From the NCBI GenBank assembly GCA_021904315.1, contig CM038919.1:21307666-21371665 (forward strand): a stretch of DNA of 64,000 bases. Reading direction: 5' to 3'. The translations under genes and the position numbers were made by a program. The DNA comes from Sphagnum magellanicum. Its lineage: Eukaryota; Streptophyta; Sphagnopsida; Sphagnales; Sphagnaceae. Below are positions 12,051 through 24,609 of this stretch, in pieces. Positions within the stretch are counted from its first letter, which is position 1. The number at the start of each line of letters is the position of its first letter. The notes under the pieces were generated by a model. That model was given only the letters and a program-made list of their open reading frames with translations. It was not told where the DNA came from and ran no database searches.

Positions 12051-13490
12051 GTACCAAAATTGGTACAATACTTATGTGAGGTCAAGTCCAAGGAAAAAAC
12101 AACCAAGAACAAAAACAAATAAAACTAAGTATAGTGGTTAGCAATAAAAAGAAATGGATTGTGATGAACCCCATTTGGCGTCGAATGAAGAAACGTAACC
12201 CATCCAATGGATAGAACGAGGAACTAGTGCATTGGTGGTTGCTTGTTTGTTTTGGCCCTAGGAACATAATGATGAAACATGTGGGACTGTTGATTCAAAA
12301 AAATTCAACTTAATTGTTGTTGACAAATGGTGATGATGTAGATAAGTTTTTTTTATAGTTGGAGAACGTCATTTACTCAACATTCAACATAACAAAGATG
12401 TTATTTTAAGTGTGATGATGTTGTTCACATGATTTTTTGCCCATTGTGTCAAGTTTCAAATCCCTTCTTTTTTAGTATTATATTGATACATGAATTTCGG
12501 ATATCTATGTAGAAGAGGACATCTGCAAACAAAGATGTAAGTGAAAATCTTGCATAATGTCAAGTTCAAGTGAAGGGGACAAACTTGCAACCAAGGAAAG
12601 AGATTTGCAAACATCATATGAAAAGTAAATCAAACAATTGTTTGATTACCCTTTGAGAAGTAACGGCCCAAGACTAACTTCTATCATTATTTGCATTTCA
12701 AGTTTTGCATCCTTGAGGATTCTTTGTATCAATATGCACATGCACGAGGCAAAGATTTAGCCATTAGTATCATCCATAATGGGATTTCATGCATGTTGAA
12801 ATATGGGTGAAGCTTAAAGATGGAAAGCCAAGATGGATCACCTTTGTGCTTTTCCAAGGAAGACATTATTTTATCACATTCTATGTTTGACACATATGTT
12901 CAATTTCATAAACAATAACTCATCATTCCACAAATTGAAAACATTTAGATTTTGACTATTGTTGTTTCAAAAAAACACTAAGTGCAATTCTTTATACCTA
13001 GATTGAAAAATATGTGTCCATTTGGAGACAAGGTTTTAATAATTGAGCATTTTGGTTTTGAATCAAAGCTTGTTTGTTAAAGGACGGTGCCTCAAATTGA
13101 TAGTGAAGCAACCTAATACTTTGAAAATCATCATGAGACAATTTTCTCCCTTAAAGCTTTGGGTTTCCAAAAATTGATTGATGTTGGAATAATCTAATTT
13201 AAGTGAAAAAAAAGTGTTTATAAAGGTTGTAGTTTTGGGCCTTGCACAAAATAGTCAAAAAAAAAACTTGTTATATATGATTTAGGGTGGTAATTTTCAT
13301 TATATTATAAGGTTTTGATTGTGAAGGAGTTTGGAGACTTTATGAAATGACCAATTAAAAGGCATAGATGAATTATTATTGACGTGCCCCCAAACTTCTA
13401 AAGAGACCCAAATGAGGGTCTTAGAATGAAACAACGAAAAAATAAAAAAGTTGGGGCACATTATTTAGTTCATAACATTTTAAAGGTAGG
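12051..13490. other. Intergenic or decayed retroelement DNA, no confident gene
   Basis: No intact frame is present. The sequence is less AT-rich than its surroundings and ends in a purine-rich tract followed by TGTTGGAGCTCC, so it may be the decayed 3' part of an LTR retrotransposon. No reverse transcriptase, integrase or protease motif could be read, so this remains inference. Confidence 0.3.
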
Positions 13491-14960
13491 AGGGCATGTT
13501 GGAGCTCCAAGATGGGGTTACAAAGAACTCACAAGCAAGAATTCAAGATGAAGTCAACTTCCTCGACCAAGAAAAGAAAACGATTAGTGCAAGTTGAACA
13601 CAAGTGGTGTGACGAATTTAATAGGGACAACCTCAAGCACAAGTTTAACATGGTCCACAACCTTTGGGAAGAGGCACCACTCTCCTCCCTATAATATATT
13701 CTATAATATACTTTGTGACATTCCATGGGGCTACATCTAAATGGCATTTTTTCCCAGATGTGACACACTCCCAAACTCCATAGTAGACTCCATTATGAGT
13801 CTAAATGTGAAAACAATGGAAGGATAAGGAGTTGGGACATGCTCCTTAACTTGCAGTACTTCGAGGGTAGAGGGGCGTGCTGGAGCTCCGAGATAGGGAC
13901 TAGGAAGAGTGACAAGCAAGTTAATTATTCACATGGACTTGCACAACCTAAACAACAAGTTGGTTGATGCATAATTGAAGCACTTTTGGTGCATGGACGA
14001 GCCACAAACAAACACAAACTCACAAAACTCACCACGGTTCAAACTTGGGGGAAGCCACCACCTTCCCCCTTATAATATACTTTGTGTTTGGCCATGAGAC
14101 TAGCACCCAAATGTCATTTTGTCCCGGGATTCCCAAGTGGGAGTCCCAAAATTTTCGAAATTAGGACTCCCGCAACTTTGGAGGCCCATAACTTTGTGTG
14201 AAAACCTCCGATTGAAGTGAGGTCTCAAGCAAAGTTGTAGCCCTTGTCAAAATCTTTCCAATGGTATGTGACATGCCACCTACACGCAAGGAAATTGGGG
14301 CGATTCTTGACTTTTAGTGTTCAGGAGTCAAATTGGCAATTTGACTCATGTCCTTCTTTTGGCCATAACTTATGTTTTAAGTACTCAAATGGGTCATGCG
14401 AGCCCATTTCAGACATTTAAGTTCCAAGATCTTTCTAATGGTATAACAAACTTTTCAATCCAATGAGTTTTGACCCCTGCAATTACCCTCTGAAGATTTG
14501 AGAGTCCATTGGGACTCCAACTCCCAAAGTGGGAGTTCACTTGGGAGTGTGGGGGTTAATTCCCTCACACTCTTTTGCATTCATGGGCGTATGAAAATGT
14601 GACTCCTGGGCTCACTCTTGGCCCACACCTTTATGAACCCTTGCCTTGGTTATGAACCCAAAGTTAAGGTTGCGACACTAGGACTCCCAAGTGGGAGTCC
14701 CAAAATTAGGACTCTTGTTGTTTTGAAACTTTGAATGTAAATATCTTCCTCAAATCAAGCCTTTTTGGAACATGCAAGGGCACTATCTTATAGCCTTCAA
14801 AACGATTTTTCTAATGGTGTATTACATGTTCCAATTGGAGATCATTTAACCCTTGCACTCTCCCCCATTTTTGAATGTGTGTTTCACACCCAAACACACT
14901 TTCTTGGTTTCATGGGCCTTTGCATTCCACATTTAGTCACAAACCCAATGTGAAGGTTCC
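13485..14960 (+). repeat. Nested LTR-like repeats with quasi-palindromes
   Basis: Two similar segments start at about 13499 (TGTTGGAGCTCC) and 13879 (TGCTGGAGCTCC). Each is preceded by a purine tract (AAAGGTAGGAGGGCA and GAGGGTAGAGGGGCG), as at the 3' end of an LTR retrotransposon, and each contains TATAATATACTTTGTG followed by GGC(A/C)(A/T)T-like text. Further on, GGACTCCCAAGTGGGAGTCC at 14681-14700 is a perfect inverted repeat with 9-base arms. A one-mismatch version lies at 14127-14146 and a looser one near 14510-14545. The stretches after the first two repeats align loosely, with a period near 550 bases. No coding domain is seen. Confidence 0.45.
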
Positions 14961-15800
14961 AACAATTATAGGGAAAAAAATTAGAGGTTGTTTTTTATTG
15001 GGTAAAAATACTACATATGGCAAATTGAATTGGATATATGTAAGACAACAAATTTGATTTCAATCTACATGTAAATAACAACCAATTAAGAACAATGAAA
15101 TCTGAAAAGGTGGAAACTAAAAAAAATTCTAGCTATTGTGATGGGGGAAATAGTGATTTTTTTTAAAAAAAAATGATGGATACCAAAGCTAGAAACAACT
15201 ACAATGCAAAAATATTTATGAGTCTTCTATATGTTTAATTTTACAATTCCAATTTTTGAAAATAAAAGGTTTATTTTGAAGTTGGGTGACATTTGGACTT
15301 TAATAGCAATAAATTTTTAATAACATTTAATCAAATTGTACATATTGGGAATGGGAGAGATGTTTGGAATAGGAAATATAATCATTAAAATATAACATGT
15401 TGGGTTTACATCTAGGTTGACAAATTAAAAATTAGATATAAGAAGAATATCGGGTGTTAAAAAACATGGACAATGTGGAGCTTATTGTGTTTTTAAATGA
15501 AATAGGAGGATCATGGATTCTCCTAAAGCAATAGAATCTTGAATTGGATAAAATAGCTGAAGATAACAAATCCTAAAAAGATCGATGAACTTTTTTGGGG
15601 TAAAAAATTTGAGGATGTGGTTAATTAGTTATAATGATTGGAGATGGCAACTAAAATAAAAAGCTATGATTGTTTAAAATAACATGTCTCGATTTAAAAG
15701 ACAAGACCAAGGAACGGTACAAAGAGATTAATCTAACCCCTATAAATTGGGTAGTTAGAAAATTGCTCTGGAGTAGAATTATGGGACCATAGATTCAAAA
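14961..15800. other. AT-rich DNA without recognised feature
   Basis: Nothing supportable on either strand. Short phrases may be decayed gag coding leading into the next feature, but frames change every few dozen bases. Confidence 0.35.
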
Positions 15801-16560
15801 GATATTACAATGAGGCTAAATGTGGTCAAGTAAGAACTTAAACAATGTGTCCAAGCCTATTATGACCGTTTGGAATGCTTATTTGCATGAGGCAAAATCT
15901 CTAATGCAAAATAGTGGCAAAAGTTTTTATCCAAATTCAAACTTGAATTACACAAATTATGTGTGGTACATGACTATCCAAATATTGAAGCCACATGCTT
16001 TCTTTTATATTGGAAGTTGAATGAGTTTTGGGGGAGCTTGGAAAGACTCCATATGAACCTTTGAAGAATTAGGGTGAATTTGTAACATTAGGAAAATCTA
16101 TAATGAAAAAATGGGTTCAAATGCTTAATGGCTATTTGGTGAATTTTTTCAAGAAACAAACAAAATCACAACATGTGCGTACCATACTTGCATTTTTACT
16201 AATTTCAATGGGTGCCAAATTTATTAGGTAGAAGTTTGACAAGCCATGAATTGTCCCAAATATGCTAATTGCCAAACAAAATGCCAACAATGTGGAGGGC
16301 TTCATAAGAAAAAAAATTGTGGCCTTAGGTGCACATTCTACAATGGGATGGGACATGTTGAAGAAAAATGTTAGGAAAAAAACCCTAAGGTGGGTGCATT
16401 TGTCGCAATTTTTTTAGACATCCTTGTGGATGATATAAATGCAATTTTGGCATAATTAAATATGATTTATGAACCTAACCATGATATATTTTCCCATGTC
16501 AAAGTACCAAGGAGAAAAATGCCCATTATTGTTCCAACAAATGGCACATGTAATAATGAG
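15800..16560 (+). pseudogene. Retroelement gag remnant with zinc knuckles
   Basis: In the plus frame around 16270-16374 two knuckles can be read. One is CQQCGGLHKKKNC, close to a CCHC pattern with a C-x2-C-x3-H-x4-C spacing. The next is CTFYNGMGHVEEKC, in which the second Cys of the usual C-x2-C-x4-H-x4-C is Tyr. Such paired knuckles are typical of nucleocapsid-like Gag proteins of plant LTR elements, which bind element RNA. Frames on either side carry many stops and shifts and no polymerase follows. It is a decayed fragment. Confidence 0.6.
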
Positions 16561-16890
16561 AAACCAATGATGCCATGAGAGGTGTTAATGAACTTCAAAT
16601 TGAATTAGACAAAAATGCCAATGTGAGGTTGAAATTTATTTCCCAATTTATAAAAGGGAAAATATCTTTGAACTTTATGGAAACCATTCTCACCATTCTA
16701 AGAAAATTGGAATACTTAAAAACGTTAATGAAATCGACAAAAAAGAAAAAATGATGAAGTTTTACAAGGCAATCAAGCGACAACCATTACCACAACAATT
16801 CTTACATGACAAAAAATCAACATCAACAATATTTAGAGCAAAAAAATCCATTTAATGGTGGAGATGAATAATCACACAATTGAAGGTTTG
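16561..16890. other. Decayed coding-like DNA after the gag remnant
   Basis: A-rich sequence with short frames that may continue the retroelement remnant. No domain is recognised. Confidence 0.3.
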
Positions 16891-18700
16891 CACTACAAGA
16901 AATTTTGTCCATTTCAACCTTATGTTTACAACTATTGTGCACTAATGTTCAACTTGACTAATTTTGTGATTACAATTGTGTTAACCTGATGTGTCATTGT
17001 AGTTGTATGTGTTTGTAGTTACAAATGCAACTAAAATTAAGCAAAAAACAATTTAAGACAAAATTGCAATTACAATATGCAATTATTATTTACTTAAATG
17101 GAAAAAAATGGAAAATGAACATTTATAATTCATTATTGATTATGTGTCCATAATGGAAAAAAACCTAGTTTTTTTTTGCAAATACTTTAATACTTTCTAC
17201 TAATTTTATGTCAAGTTTGCTAATTATACAACATGATGATTATACCACATATAGGTAGGTAAGTTGGTATCTAGTTCTAGGTGGTTTAGATAGGTAGGTT
17301 AAGTAGACTAGATAAATACCTAAACTAGTTTAAACTATGTAAGTAATTAGGCTAGGTAGCAAGCAAGACTAGGTAGTTAGACTAAACTATGTAGGTAGGT
17401 TAAGTAGGTATAAGTTAACTACCTTATTAGGCTACCTACCTAGCCAGCTAGGCTAGGTAGATAGGTAGCTACCTTATTACACTAATAAAATTACCTATCT
17501 TAAATAACTACCTAAACTACATACCTTTTTAGGTTAGCTACCTTACAAGGTTAACTTTAAAGCTAGTTTCTTTATTGCTTACCTAGCTCACCACCTTACC
17601 TAACCTAAACTAGATACCTACCTACCTAGCTTAAACTACTTACTTACCTACTTACGTTTACCTAACATAAATTACATACTTACTTACTTAGCCGAAACTA
17701 CATATTTTCCTACCTAACTTAAGTTACCTACCTACCTACTTATGCTTACTTAACCCAAATTATATAATTACTTACTTAACTTGTTACATGTACCTACTTA
17801 CTTAACCTAAGCTACCTACTTATTTAAATTACTTACATACTTACCTAACATACCTACCACCTATATTACCTACTTAACTAACTAAATAATAGGTAGGTAC
17901 CTAGGTAATAAGTAGGTAAGGTGGCTAGGTAAACTCCTTACCTACTTATACTTACCTATATATATATATTATTTTACTTAAGCTTAAGTTAAGTTAAATA
18001 GGTAACTAGGTTAAATAGTAAATAGTGGACAAGTGTTTGAATAAATAGACTACCTTTGTATGGGACAAAGGATGTGGGATATTGTCGTAGTGTTTTTGTT
18101 TCATGAAATTTATCCTATATCTTTTATCAACAAGTTCAACTTTGTAAACTATATAATTCAAAATAGTCCACATGTAATACAATGTACTAGAATGTCACTA
18201 GAATTATTTAAAGTGTAAATACCACTTGGGATGAACTAATCAAAAAAGCATGTGACCAACACATTAAGTAGGATCCTACTTATTTAAGCCTACTTACTAA
18301 CCTAGCCTACACATGCCTACCTATTTACTTTGCAATTTATTTATATGCCTAGCCTAGGTTTAAGTTACTATCTAGGCTAACTAGGTGGCTTAGTTGAGTA
18401 GGCCTAGGTTACTAGCTCTACAACCTAAACTAGGTCTAGGCCTAGGTTACTACCTGGGTTATTATTTAGGTTACCTATTCTAGGCCTAGGTTGTTTATGC
18501 TACATGTTAAATTAAGGTAGTAGCCTAGACAACAATTCTAAATTTGCCACATGGCTAAATAAAAAACACCCATTGTTGGACATGTGATAGCATGTAATTA
18601 TTCCCTTTAATTGCAAATGTAGTCATAATGTTCCATGTAGGTAGGATGTGACTACATTTTTTAGTTGTAAATGTATTCACAGAAGAAAGGTCCATGTTAG
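16891..18700. mobile_element. Putative non-autonomous CACTA-like element 2 (right end uncertain)
   Basis: The left end reads CACTACAAGAAATTTTGTCC, an excellent match to plant CACTA termini. It is followed by GTAGTT/GTTGTA subterminal words (16975-17035). GTAGTCA and TGACTAC words reappear at about 18608-18660, suggesting the opposite subterminal region, but no clean TTTCTTGTAGTG terminus was found. As in element 1, the interior is an ACCT/AGGT array without a transposase. Confidence 0.4.
17240..18560. repeat. Long ACCT/AGGT array of mixed orientation
   Basis: About 1.3 kb dominated by ACCTACCT, TTACCTA, GGTAGGTA and CCTAGGTT words in alternating orientation, with (TA)n at about 17958-17970. 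The strand bias changes several times (AGGT-rich near 17260-17470, ACCT-rich to about 17880, then mixed), so long-range self-pairing is possible. No gene is seen. Confidence 0.75.
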
Positions 18701-18719
18701 ATATCATCATCCATGGTAA

Positions 18720-19140
18720 ATTTGTATTTGATTCACATATATATTATACAAATTTGAAGTATAATATATAATTTATTCACAAATACTATTTATAAATAGA
18801 TCATAAATATTGTACATTTAATAAAAATATAACTTATTTTAAAATATAATTTATATATAATAAATGATGTATAATATTAGTCCAGATATTAAATTTTATT
18901 TTACAACATATCAAATAATGTTATAATTTATGTTTCACAAATGCTAATTTTAATATTTAATATCTTATTGATATTTAAATCTAAATTATGAAAATTCATT
19001 CATTACTACAAAAGTGGGGTGTAGTTCATTAACCTAAATCACTATGGGACCTTAAAAGTGAAATAAGTTCATTGCATTTTAGTGATTTCACTTTGGTTAA
19101 AGTTATTTCACTATAATTTCATTATGTAATCATCATGTTT
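18720..19140. other. AT-rich DNA, nothing recognised
   Basis: No coding or RNA feature. It forms the left border of the skewed minisatellite region. Confidence 0.4.
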
Positions 19141-19530
19141 CACTACTATAATTTATTCTAGTAAATAAATTTATTTTTATGTTATTTTAAATACCCTATA
19201 TATGTTAATTTATGATATACCTTATATTATTTAAAGTTATTTTAGTTATTTAAACTTATACCTTACATTTTTAAAAGTTATTATACAATATTATAAATTA
19301 TTATGCCATGAACTATTATGTGTTATTATATTTTAAGGTATCCTAGTTAACTTATTTTAAGTTTTAAACTTATTTTAAATTAAATTATTCAATTAACTTT
19401 AAGCTATACCTTAGATTATTTTATTTAAAATTAATATATGTTATTTCAAGTTATATTTTAACTTATTCAAGGTCATTATACTTTATGTTATTATACGTTA
19501 TTTTATCCCAAGTATAATAACTTAAAATAA
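19140..19530. repeat. TTATTTTAA-rich block (T-skewed arm)
   Basis: Dominated by TTATTTTAA, TTAAGTTATT and TTATTATA words on the plus strand. The skew reverses abruptly near 19510, after which AATAACC and TAAAATAA words dominate. The two sides look like arms of a very degenerate inverted repeat. Confidence 0.5.
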
Positions 19531-20960
19531 TCTTAAATAAAATATAATGACCTAATGTGAAATAGCCTAAAATATCCAATAATAGCATATGAAAAATAAT
19601 TTAAAATAATTTACAATAGAATAACTACTAATAGCCTATGATAATATAGCCTAAAATATCCAACAATAATTTATAATACAATAGCCACCAATAGTTGTAA
19701 TATAACTAGAATAACCAACAATAATTTATAATATAATAACCACTAATAGTCGTAATATAACTAGAATAACCAACAATAATTTATAATTCAATAGCCATTA
19801 ATAGTCGTAATATAACTAGAATAACCAACAATAATTTATAATTCAATAGCCATTAATAGTCGTAATATAACCTAGAATAACTAATAATAATTTATAATAT
19901 AAAAGCCACCAATAGTCGTAATACGATTTAAAATAACCAACAATAATTTATAATACAATAGCCACCAATAGTCTCAATATAACCTAAAATAACCACTTAT
20001 AGTCGCTAATAAAATAACCAATAATAGCCATGAATAAAATAGCCACTAATAGTCATTAATAGAATAACCAACAATAGCCATGAATAAAATAACCACTAAC
20101 AATCATTAATAGAATAACCAACAATAGCCATGAATAAAATAGCCATTGATAGTCATTAATAGAAAAACCTATAATAGCCATGAATAAAATAACCACTAGT
20201 AACCATGAATAAAATAATCATTAATAACCACCAATAGAATAACCACCAGTAGCCATGACTAAAATAACCACTAATAGCCACCAATAGAATAACCACCAGT
20301 AATCATGAATAAAATAATCACTAATAGCCACCAATAGAATAACCACCAATAGTCATGAATAAAATAATCACTAATAGCCACCAATAGAATAACCACCGGT
20401 TCTCATGAATAAAATAACCACTAATATCCACCAATAAAATAATGACCAATACACACCAATAAAATAACCACTAATAACCATTAATATAATAACCATCAAT
20501 GGCCATTAATAAAATAATCACAATAGCCATTAATAAAATAACCACTAATAGCCACTAATAAAATAATCATTAATAGTCACCAATAGCCCTAATAAAAACC
20601 AATGGCCACCTATAGAATAGCCACCAATAGCCATATATTAGAATTGCTTATAATTATTTATAATTGCCAAAAATAATCTAAAGTGAAATAATCTACGATA
20701 AATAAAAATAACTAAAGGTGAAATAACATACAATAACATATAATTGCCAATGTGAAATAACATAAAGTGAAATAACCTTCAATAGTTAAAAGTAGGCAAC
20801 AATAACTTCACATAGTTGAAAATAACTTAAGATGAAATAACTTTAAATAATAAAAAGTAATTGAAAATAACCATAAATAATTATAAATAATGCAAGGTGA
20901 AATAATTTAGATTATGAAAAGTAGCCTTATAATAACTGAAAGTAGCCTAACATAGGTAGT
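19530..20960 (+). repeat. AATAACCA(C/A)(C/T)AATAG minisatellite
   Basis: From about 19650 to 19990 units of roughly 57 bases repeat (AACAATAATTTATAAT...AATAGTCGTAATATAAC). From about 20000 to 20640 a shorter unit near 17 bases and its multiples takes over (AATAACCACTAATAGCCA, CCAATAGAATAACCACC, ATGAATAAAATAA). Beyond that GTGAAATAAC words continue to about 20960. No protein coding is seen. Confidence 0.8.
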
Positions 20961-21259
20961 ATCATTATATTACTAAAAATCTTATCCATTTATTAAACAT
21001 TTTCTTTTTCAAAAGAATGGTCATTGAAATGTTATTAAATAGTGATATTCAATTTATTTTTTGTTCAAATGATTTTACATTTTCAAAAGGAAATAAATGT
21101 AATTATGTACATTATTGAAATTTAAAAAAAAAACTCAAATAATTTCATTTGGAAAAAATCTCAACAAAATATGAATTTTCAAATTTTAAGTTTTTGTAAT
21201 GTTTAAAATGAAATATTTGATAAATAGAATGCAATGTAACATTTTATGATAACAAGTGA

Positions 21260-21315
21260 GAGGACTTGATGGTAAGGGTGTTTGCCTTCATTATAAATGT
21301 CAAGGGATCAAACCT
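21260..21315 (+). repeat. tRNA-derived SINE head
   Basis: An A-box-like GACTTGATGGTAAGGG lies near 21264-21279. A B-box-like GGGATCAAACC lies at 21304-21314. Spacing and the word GTGTTTGCCTTCA between them are tRNA-like. Terminus and tail were not determined. Confidence 0.5.
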
Positions 21316-21339
21316 TACAAGTGGTGTGTGAATGGTTAA

Positions 21340-23390
21340 TAATGGTAAGTTGACTAGATATTTTCCTATTTAGTTCCCTAGAAAAGGTGCTTAGGTTCAT
21401 TATGTGATTTACCCACTTAGGTTAGGTTTTAAACCTAACTTAAGTAGTGACACATGTCAATAACTCATAGGTTGAAAATCATGAAATTATCAATAATATT
21501 ATAAATTAAATAATTTAAATTAATCAATTTCCATGTTGCCTAGCTAATTAATTAGCAAGTGAATGGCTTGGTAAATTTGTATTTCATTTGAGAATAACTT
21601 TGTTTCATTAGGTACTGATGAATCAATTCATTATTCGTATCAACTGGTCCTTGTTCACTAGGGGGTTAATTAATTTCACCATGGTAAAAATGTTCAAATT
21701 TCATTCAAAATCTAATGAAACCCATAATGAACTAAAAGGCATTTTGATTCTTAAATTTTTTTCAATGATGAAAATTTAAAATAAAATAAAAATGGAAACT
21801 TATTTGAACCAAAAATAATTTTTTTTTATTTAACAAGATTTCAATGACCATTTTTTAAAAATAAAAACATATTTTATAAATGGAAAATATTTTATGTTTG
21901 ACATAATAATAAATAAACAATATATCTTTCACATCTTTAAAATTGTATTTGATTAGAATTATATATCATACAATTTTGATCTATAATATATCATCTTGAT
22001 AGTGTATATTTAATATATTTTAATCAACCATATTAGTTATGATGTATAATGCTAGTTTAAATATTAAATATTAATTTATAACATATCAAGTAATGTTATA
22101 TAATTAATAATTTTGATGATTTAAAAAAAAAGATTCACAATTGTCACAATATTTAACATGAACAACAATGCGACTTGTAGGATTTACTTCTAGAGTTACA
22201 AGTGGAAATCAAACCTAAAAAAATTAGTTAAATTTGGCTATAAACTAAATTTGAAGTTAAAAAAAATTAATCAACCTTTGATAGTCATGACTACACACTG
22301 AAAACCAACTACAAAAATTAGCTATTTTAAGTTTTTTCTTGTGTTCACACTTAAAAACCCTCCAAAATCACTTCAGGTTAGAATTTTTTATTTGTAAATT
22401 TTTTGGGCCATGGAAAATTTTGTTGCTAAATATTGGCCACATTTTGGAAACTAAAATTTATATATTTTGAAATTTTTAATTAAAAAATGAAATAATAAAT
22501 TCATACGAAATTAAATATTGAATAAATATGATATTGTGTCATTGAAATGTAAAATTCAAACATGGTATTAAGTATTTTCAAAAGATGTATTATATGTGAT
22601 AAAATTAGCAAGGCATTACATTTGCAATTATGTTTTTTCAAGGTTATAAAAGTTTCAAACAAAAAATGGAACAAACCTTCTCCTCTAAATTAATATTAAA
22701 AATGTGCATATTCAATAAATTGTTAATTCATAAAAAGTCACTAACATCATGTAATCATGTAATTGCAATATATTCACATTGTAGTTGCATCATTATCACA
22801 AATTAAACAATTAACATAATATGATTACATGACTTGAATTAAGACATTATTGTAAAATGTTTTAATCATGAAAGACATATTTTGGTAATGTCACAACTAC
22901 TTGTCCAAGCAACTAGGATCAATTTTAGTTACATGTGCCCTTTTTGGCTAAATTGCAGTTGCAAATTAAATGGTTAAGTTTTAGATTTCTTTTAGTGTTG
23001 GTTGTTACAAGAGCTTCAATGTTTGTTACTGTTGCCAATTTGGTGTGGGAGTTGGGAATCATGTAGATGGTTGTTAGATTAAAACCCCACAAAAAATACT
23101 TTAATAGCAGTGACACAAACAATGGGAACAATTTTTATCTACATGTTTGAATAGGAGAAGTGGTGTGTAGGATGAATTTCATAGTTGCACACACTAATGG
23201 ATATGATGTGTTGTTGGTATTAAACCAATGTACACCACAAGTACCTTTACTCGTACCATGATTGAGATATTTCAAGGTTGGATGCAAGACTTCTTCAAGG
23301 TGTTTGTGGATGTTCTAAACATCCACAAATGCTCTTGGCAAGAGCATGTCAAGCACATGAACTTAAGCATATGCACATCACAAGGTGTAG
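21340..23390. other. AT-rich DNA without recognised gene
   Basis: No gene is supportable. The stretch at 21605-21725 is an inverted relative of 540-640. Between 22740 and 22960 there are CATGTAATCATGTAATTGCAAT and TTGTAGTTGCA-like words resembling the subterminal regions of the CACTA-like elements. Confidence 0.4.
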
Positions 23391-23440
23391 GAGGGGGAGG
23401 GTTCTTATGCCTACTTTTCGAGAGTGGGAGGGATATTGTA
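23385..23440 (+). repeat. Short dispersed repeat shared with 33.9-34.1 kb
   Basis: GAGGGGGAGGGTTCTTA near 23391-23407 recurs at about 33921-33937. The following ATGCCTACT...GAGTGGGAGGGAT recurs in reverse orientation at about 34070-34105. Probably an end fragment of one transposon family. Confidence 0.5.
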
Positions 23441-23567
23441 CACTTATAAGTAGGTATTCACGAATATAAGGCGCCCTTCCAATATATCACAAGGGAAATT
23501 TCTCCCAGTACTTCAGAGATGAAAAAGAACGATATGATTGTCTAGGGTGAAAACAAAATTCTGAACG

Positions 23568-23726
23568 ATTACAACATTGGCACTTCTCCAATTCTTCCAA
23601 GTGCATCAGCCGTGGAGTTTATTACAACATTGGCACTTCTCCAATTCTTCCAAGTGCATCACCCGTGGAGTTTATTACAACATTGGCACTTCTCCAATTC
23701 TTCCAAGTGCATCACCCGTGGAGTTT
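23568..23726 (+). repeat. 53-bp minisatellite, three copies
   Basis: Three head-to-tail units at 23568-23620, 23621-23673 and 23674-23726, each starting ATTACAACATTGGCACTTCT and ending CCGTGGAGTTT. The only difference seen is CATCAGCC in unit 1 against CATCACCC in units 2 and 3, so the expansion is recent. Confidence 0.95.
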
Positions 23727-24600
23727 ATTCGCACCTACAAACTAAAAGCATACATCTTGTAGTGTAATTGGGAGCAAGACCTGGCCAACTAGTTGTCACA
23801 TAATTTAATTGTCACAGTCTGACTATAGCAGGAAATAGCACATGACTGGTACAGATGTTGGTTACTACTTGGTTGGGTTCATTTCAGTGTGCATGTCCCA
23901 GCAACACTCATCAAGACTAATGTTGTGTTTTGTGTAGCTAATGTTTGGAGTATCTCCTTATCAGTATTTTTCTCATTAATACATGTACGCTGGACTTCTC
24001 TTTCGTGTACTCACTCATTGATGCCATGATAGTTTAACTTGGGGATATTTTTTTCATGTGCTATTTCTCAAATGACAAGTGCCATTAATGTCTGTAAGAA
24101 GTGAAAGAAAGTTAGGTTAGAAACTCTCAAAGATGTCGAGTTGCATGTATATATACTTTGCCCTAGGATCAGTTTCATCATTAAATAATTATCAAAATAG
24201 TGAAATAGAATTTTCATGAAAAATATGAAGCTAAGGTGTTGAAAACCCATCATAGTTATTGCAGTCTACAATGTGAATAATTTCTTTCCTCATGATGATA
24301 TCATAATAAATCACGAAAAAATAATAATTTCGAATTTATAAAAAAAAAAAAATTTGATGGGGGGAAAAAAAAAGAAGTTATTCACTTTGTCTATGTGGAA
24401 ACTGACCCTAGGCTACAGTAGTAGCCTTCTTCTTCTTCTTCTTTTTTCTTTTGTGAATCACCAAACCCCCAACCCAAACTATTGCATCACAAACACTAGT
24501 TCTTTGGTAATGCACCTGGAAATGAGAAGATGGACTACTTATAGTTTGGACTTTGCACCTCCATGAAATCAGGTATTGTAACTGACAGTCAAATCTTTAG
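23727..24600. other. Non-coding DNA with small simple repeats
   Basis: No gene is seen. A TTC/CTT microsatellite lies at about 24426-24444 and an A-run near 24341-24352. Confidence 0.45.
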
Positions 24601-24609
24601 GCAAAAATA

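Noticed and set aside
16891-23763. One 6.9-kb CACTA element ending at CTTGTAGTG (23755-23763)
   Set aside because: The second terminus matches only nine bases, there is no matching target duplication, and no transposase lies inside.
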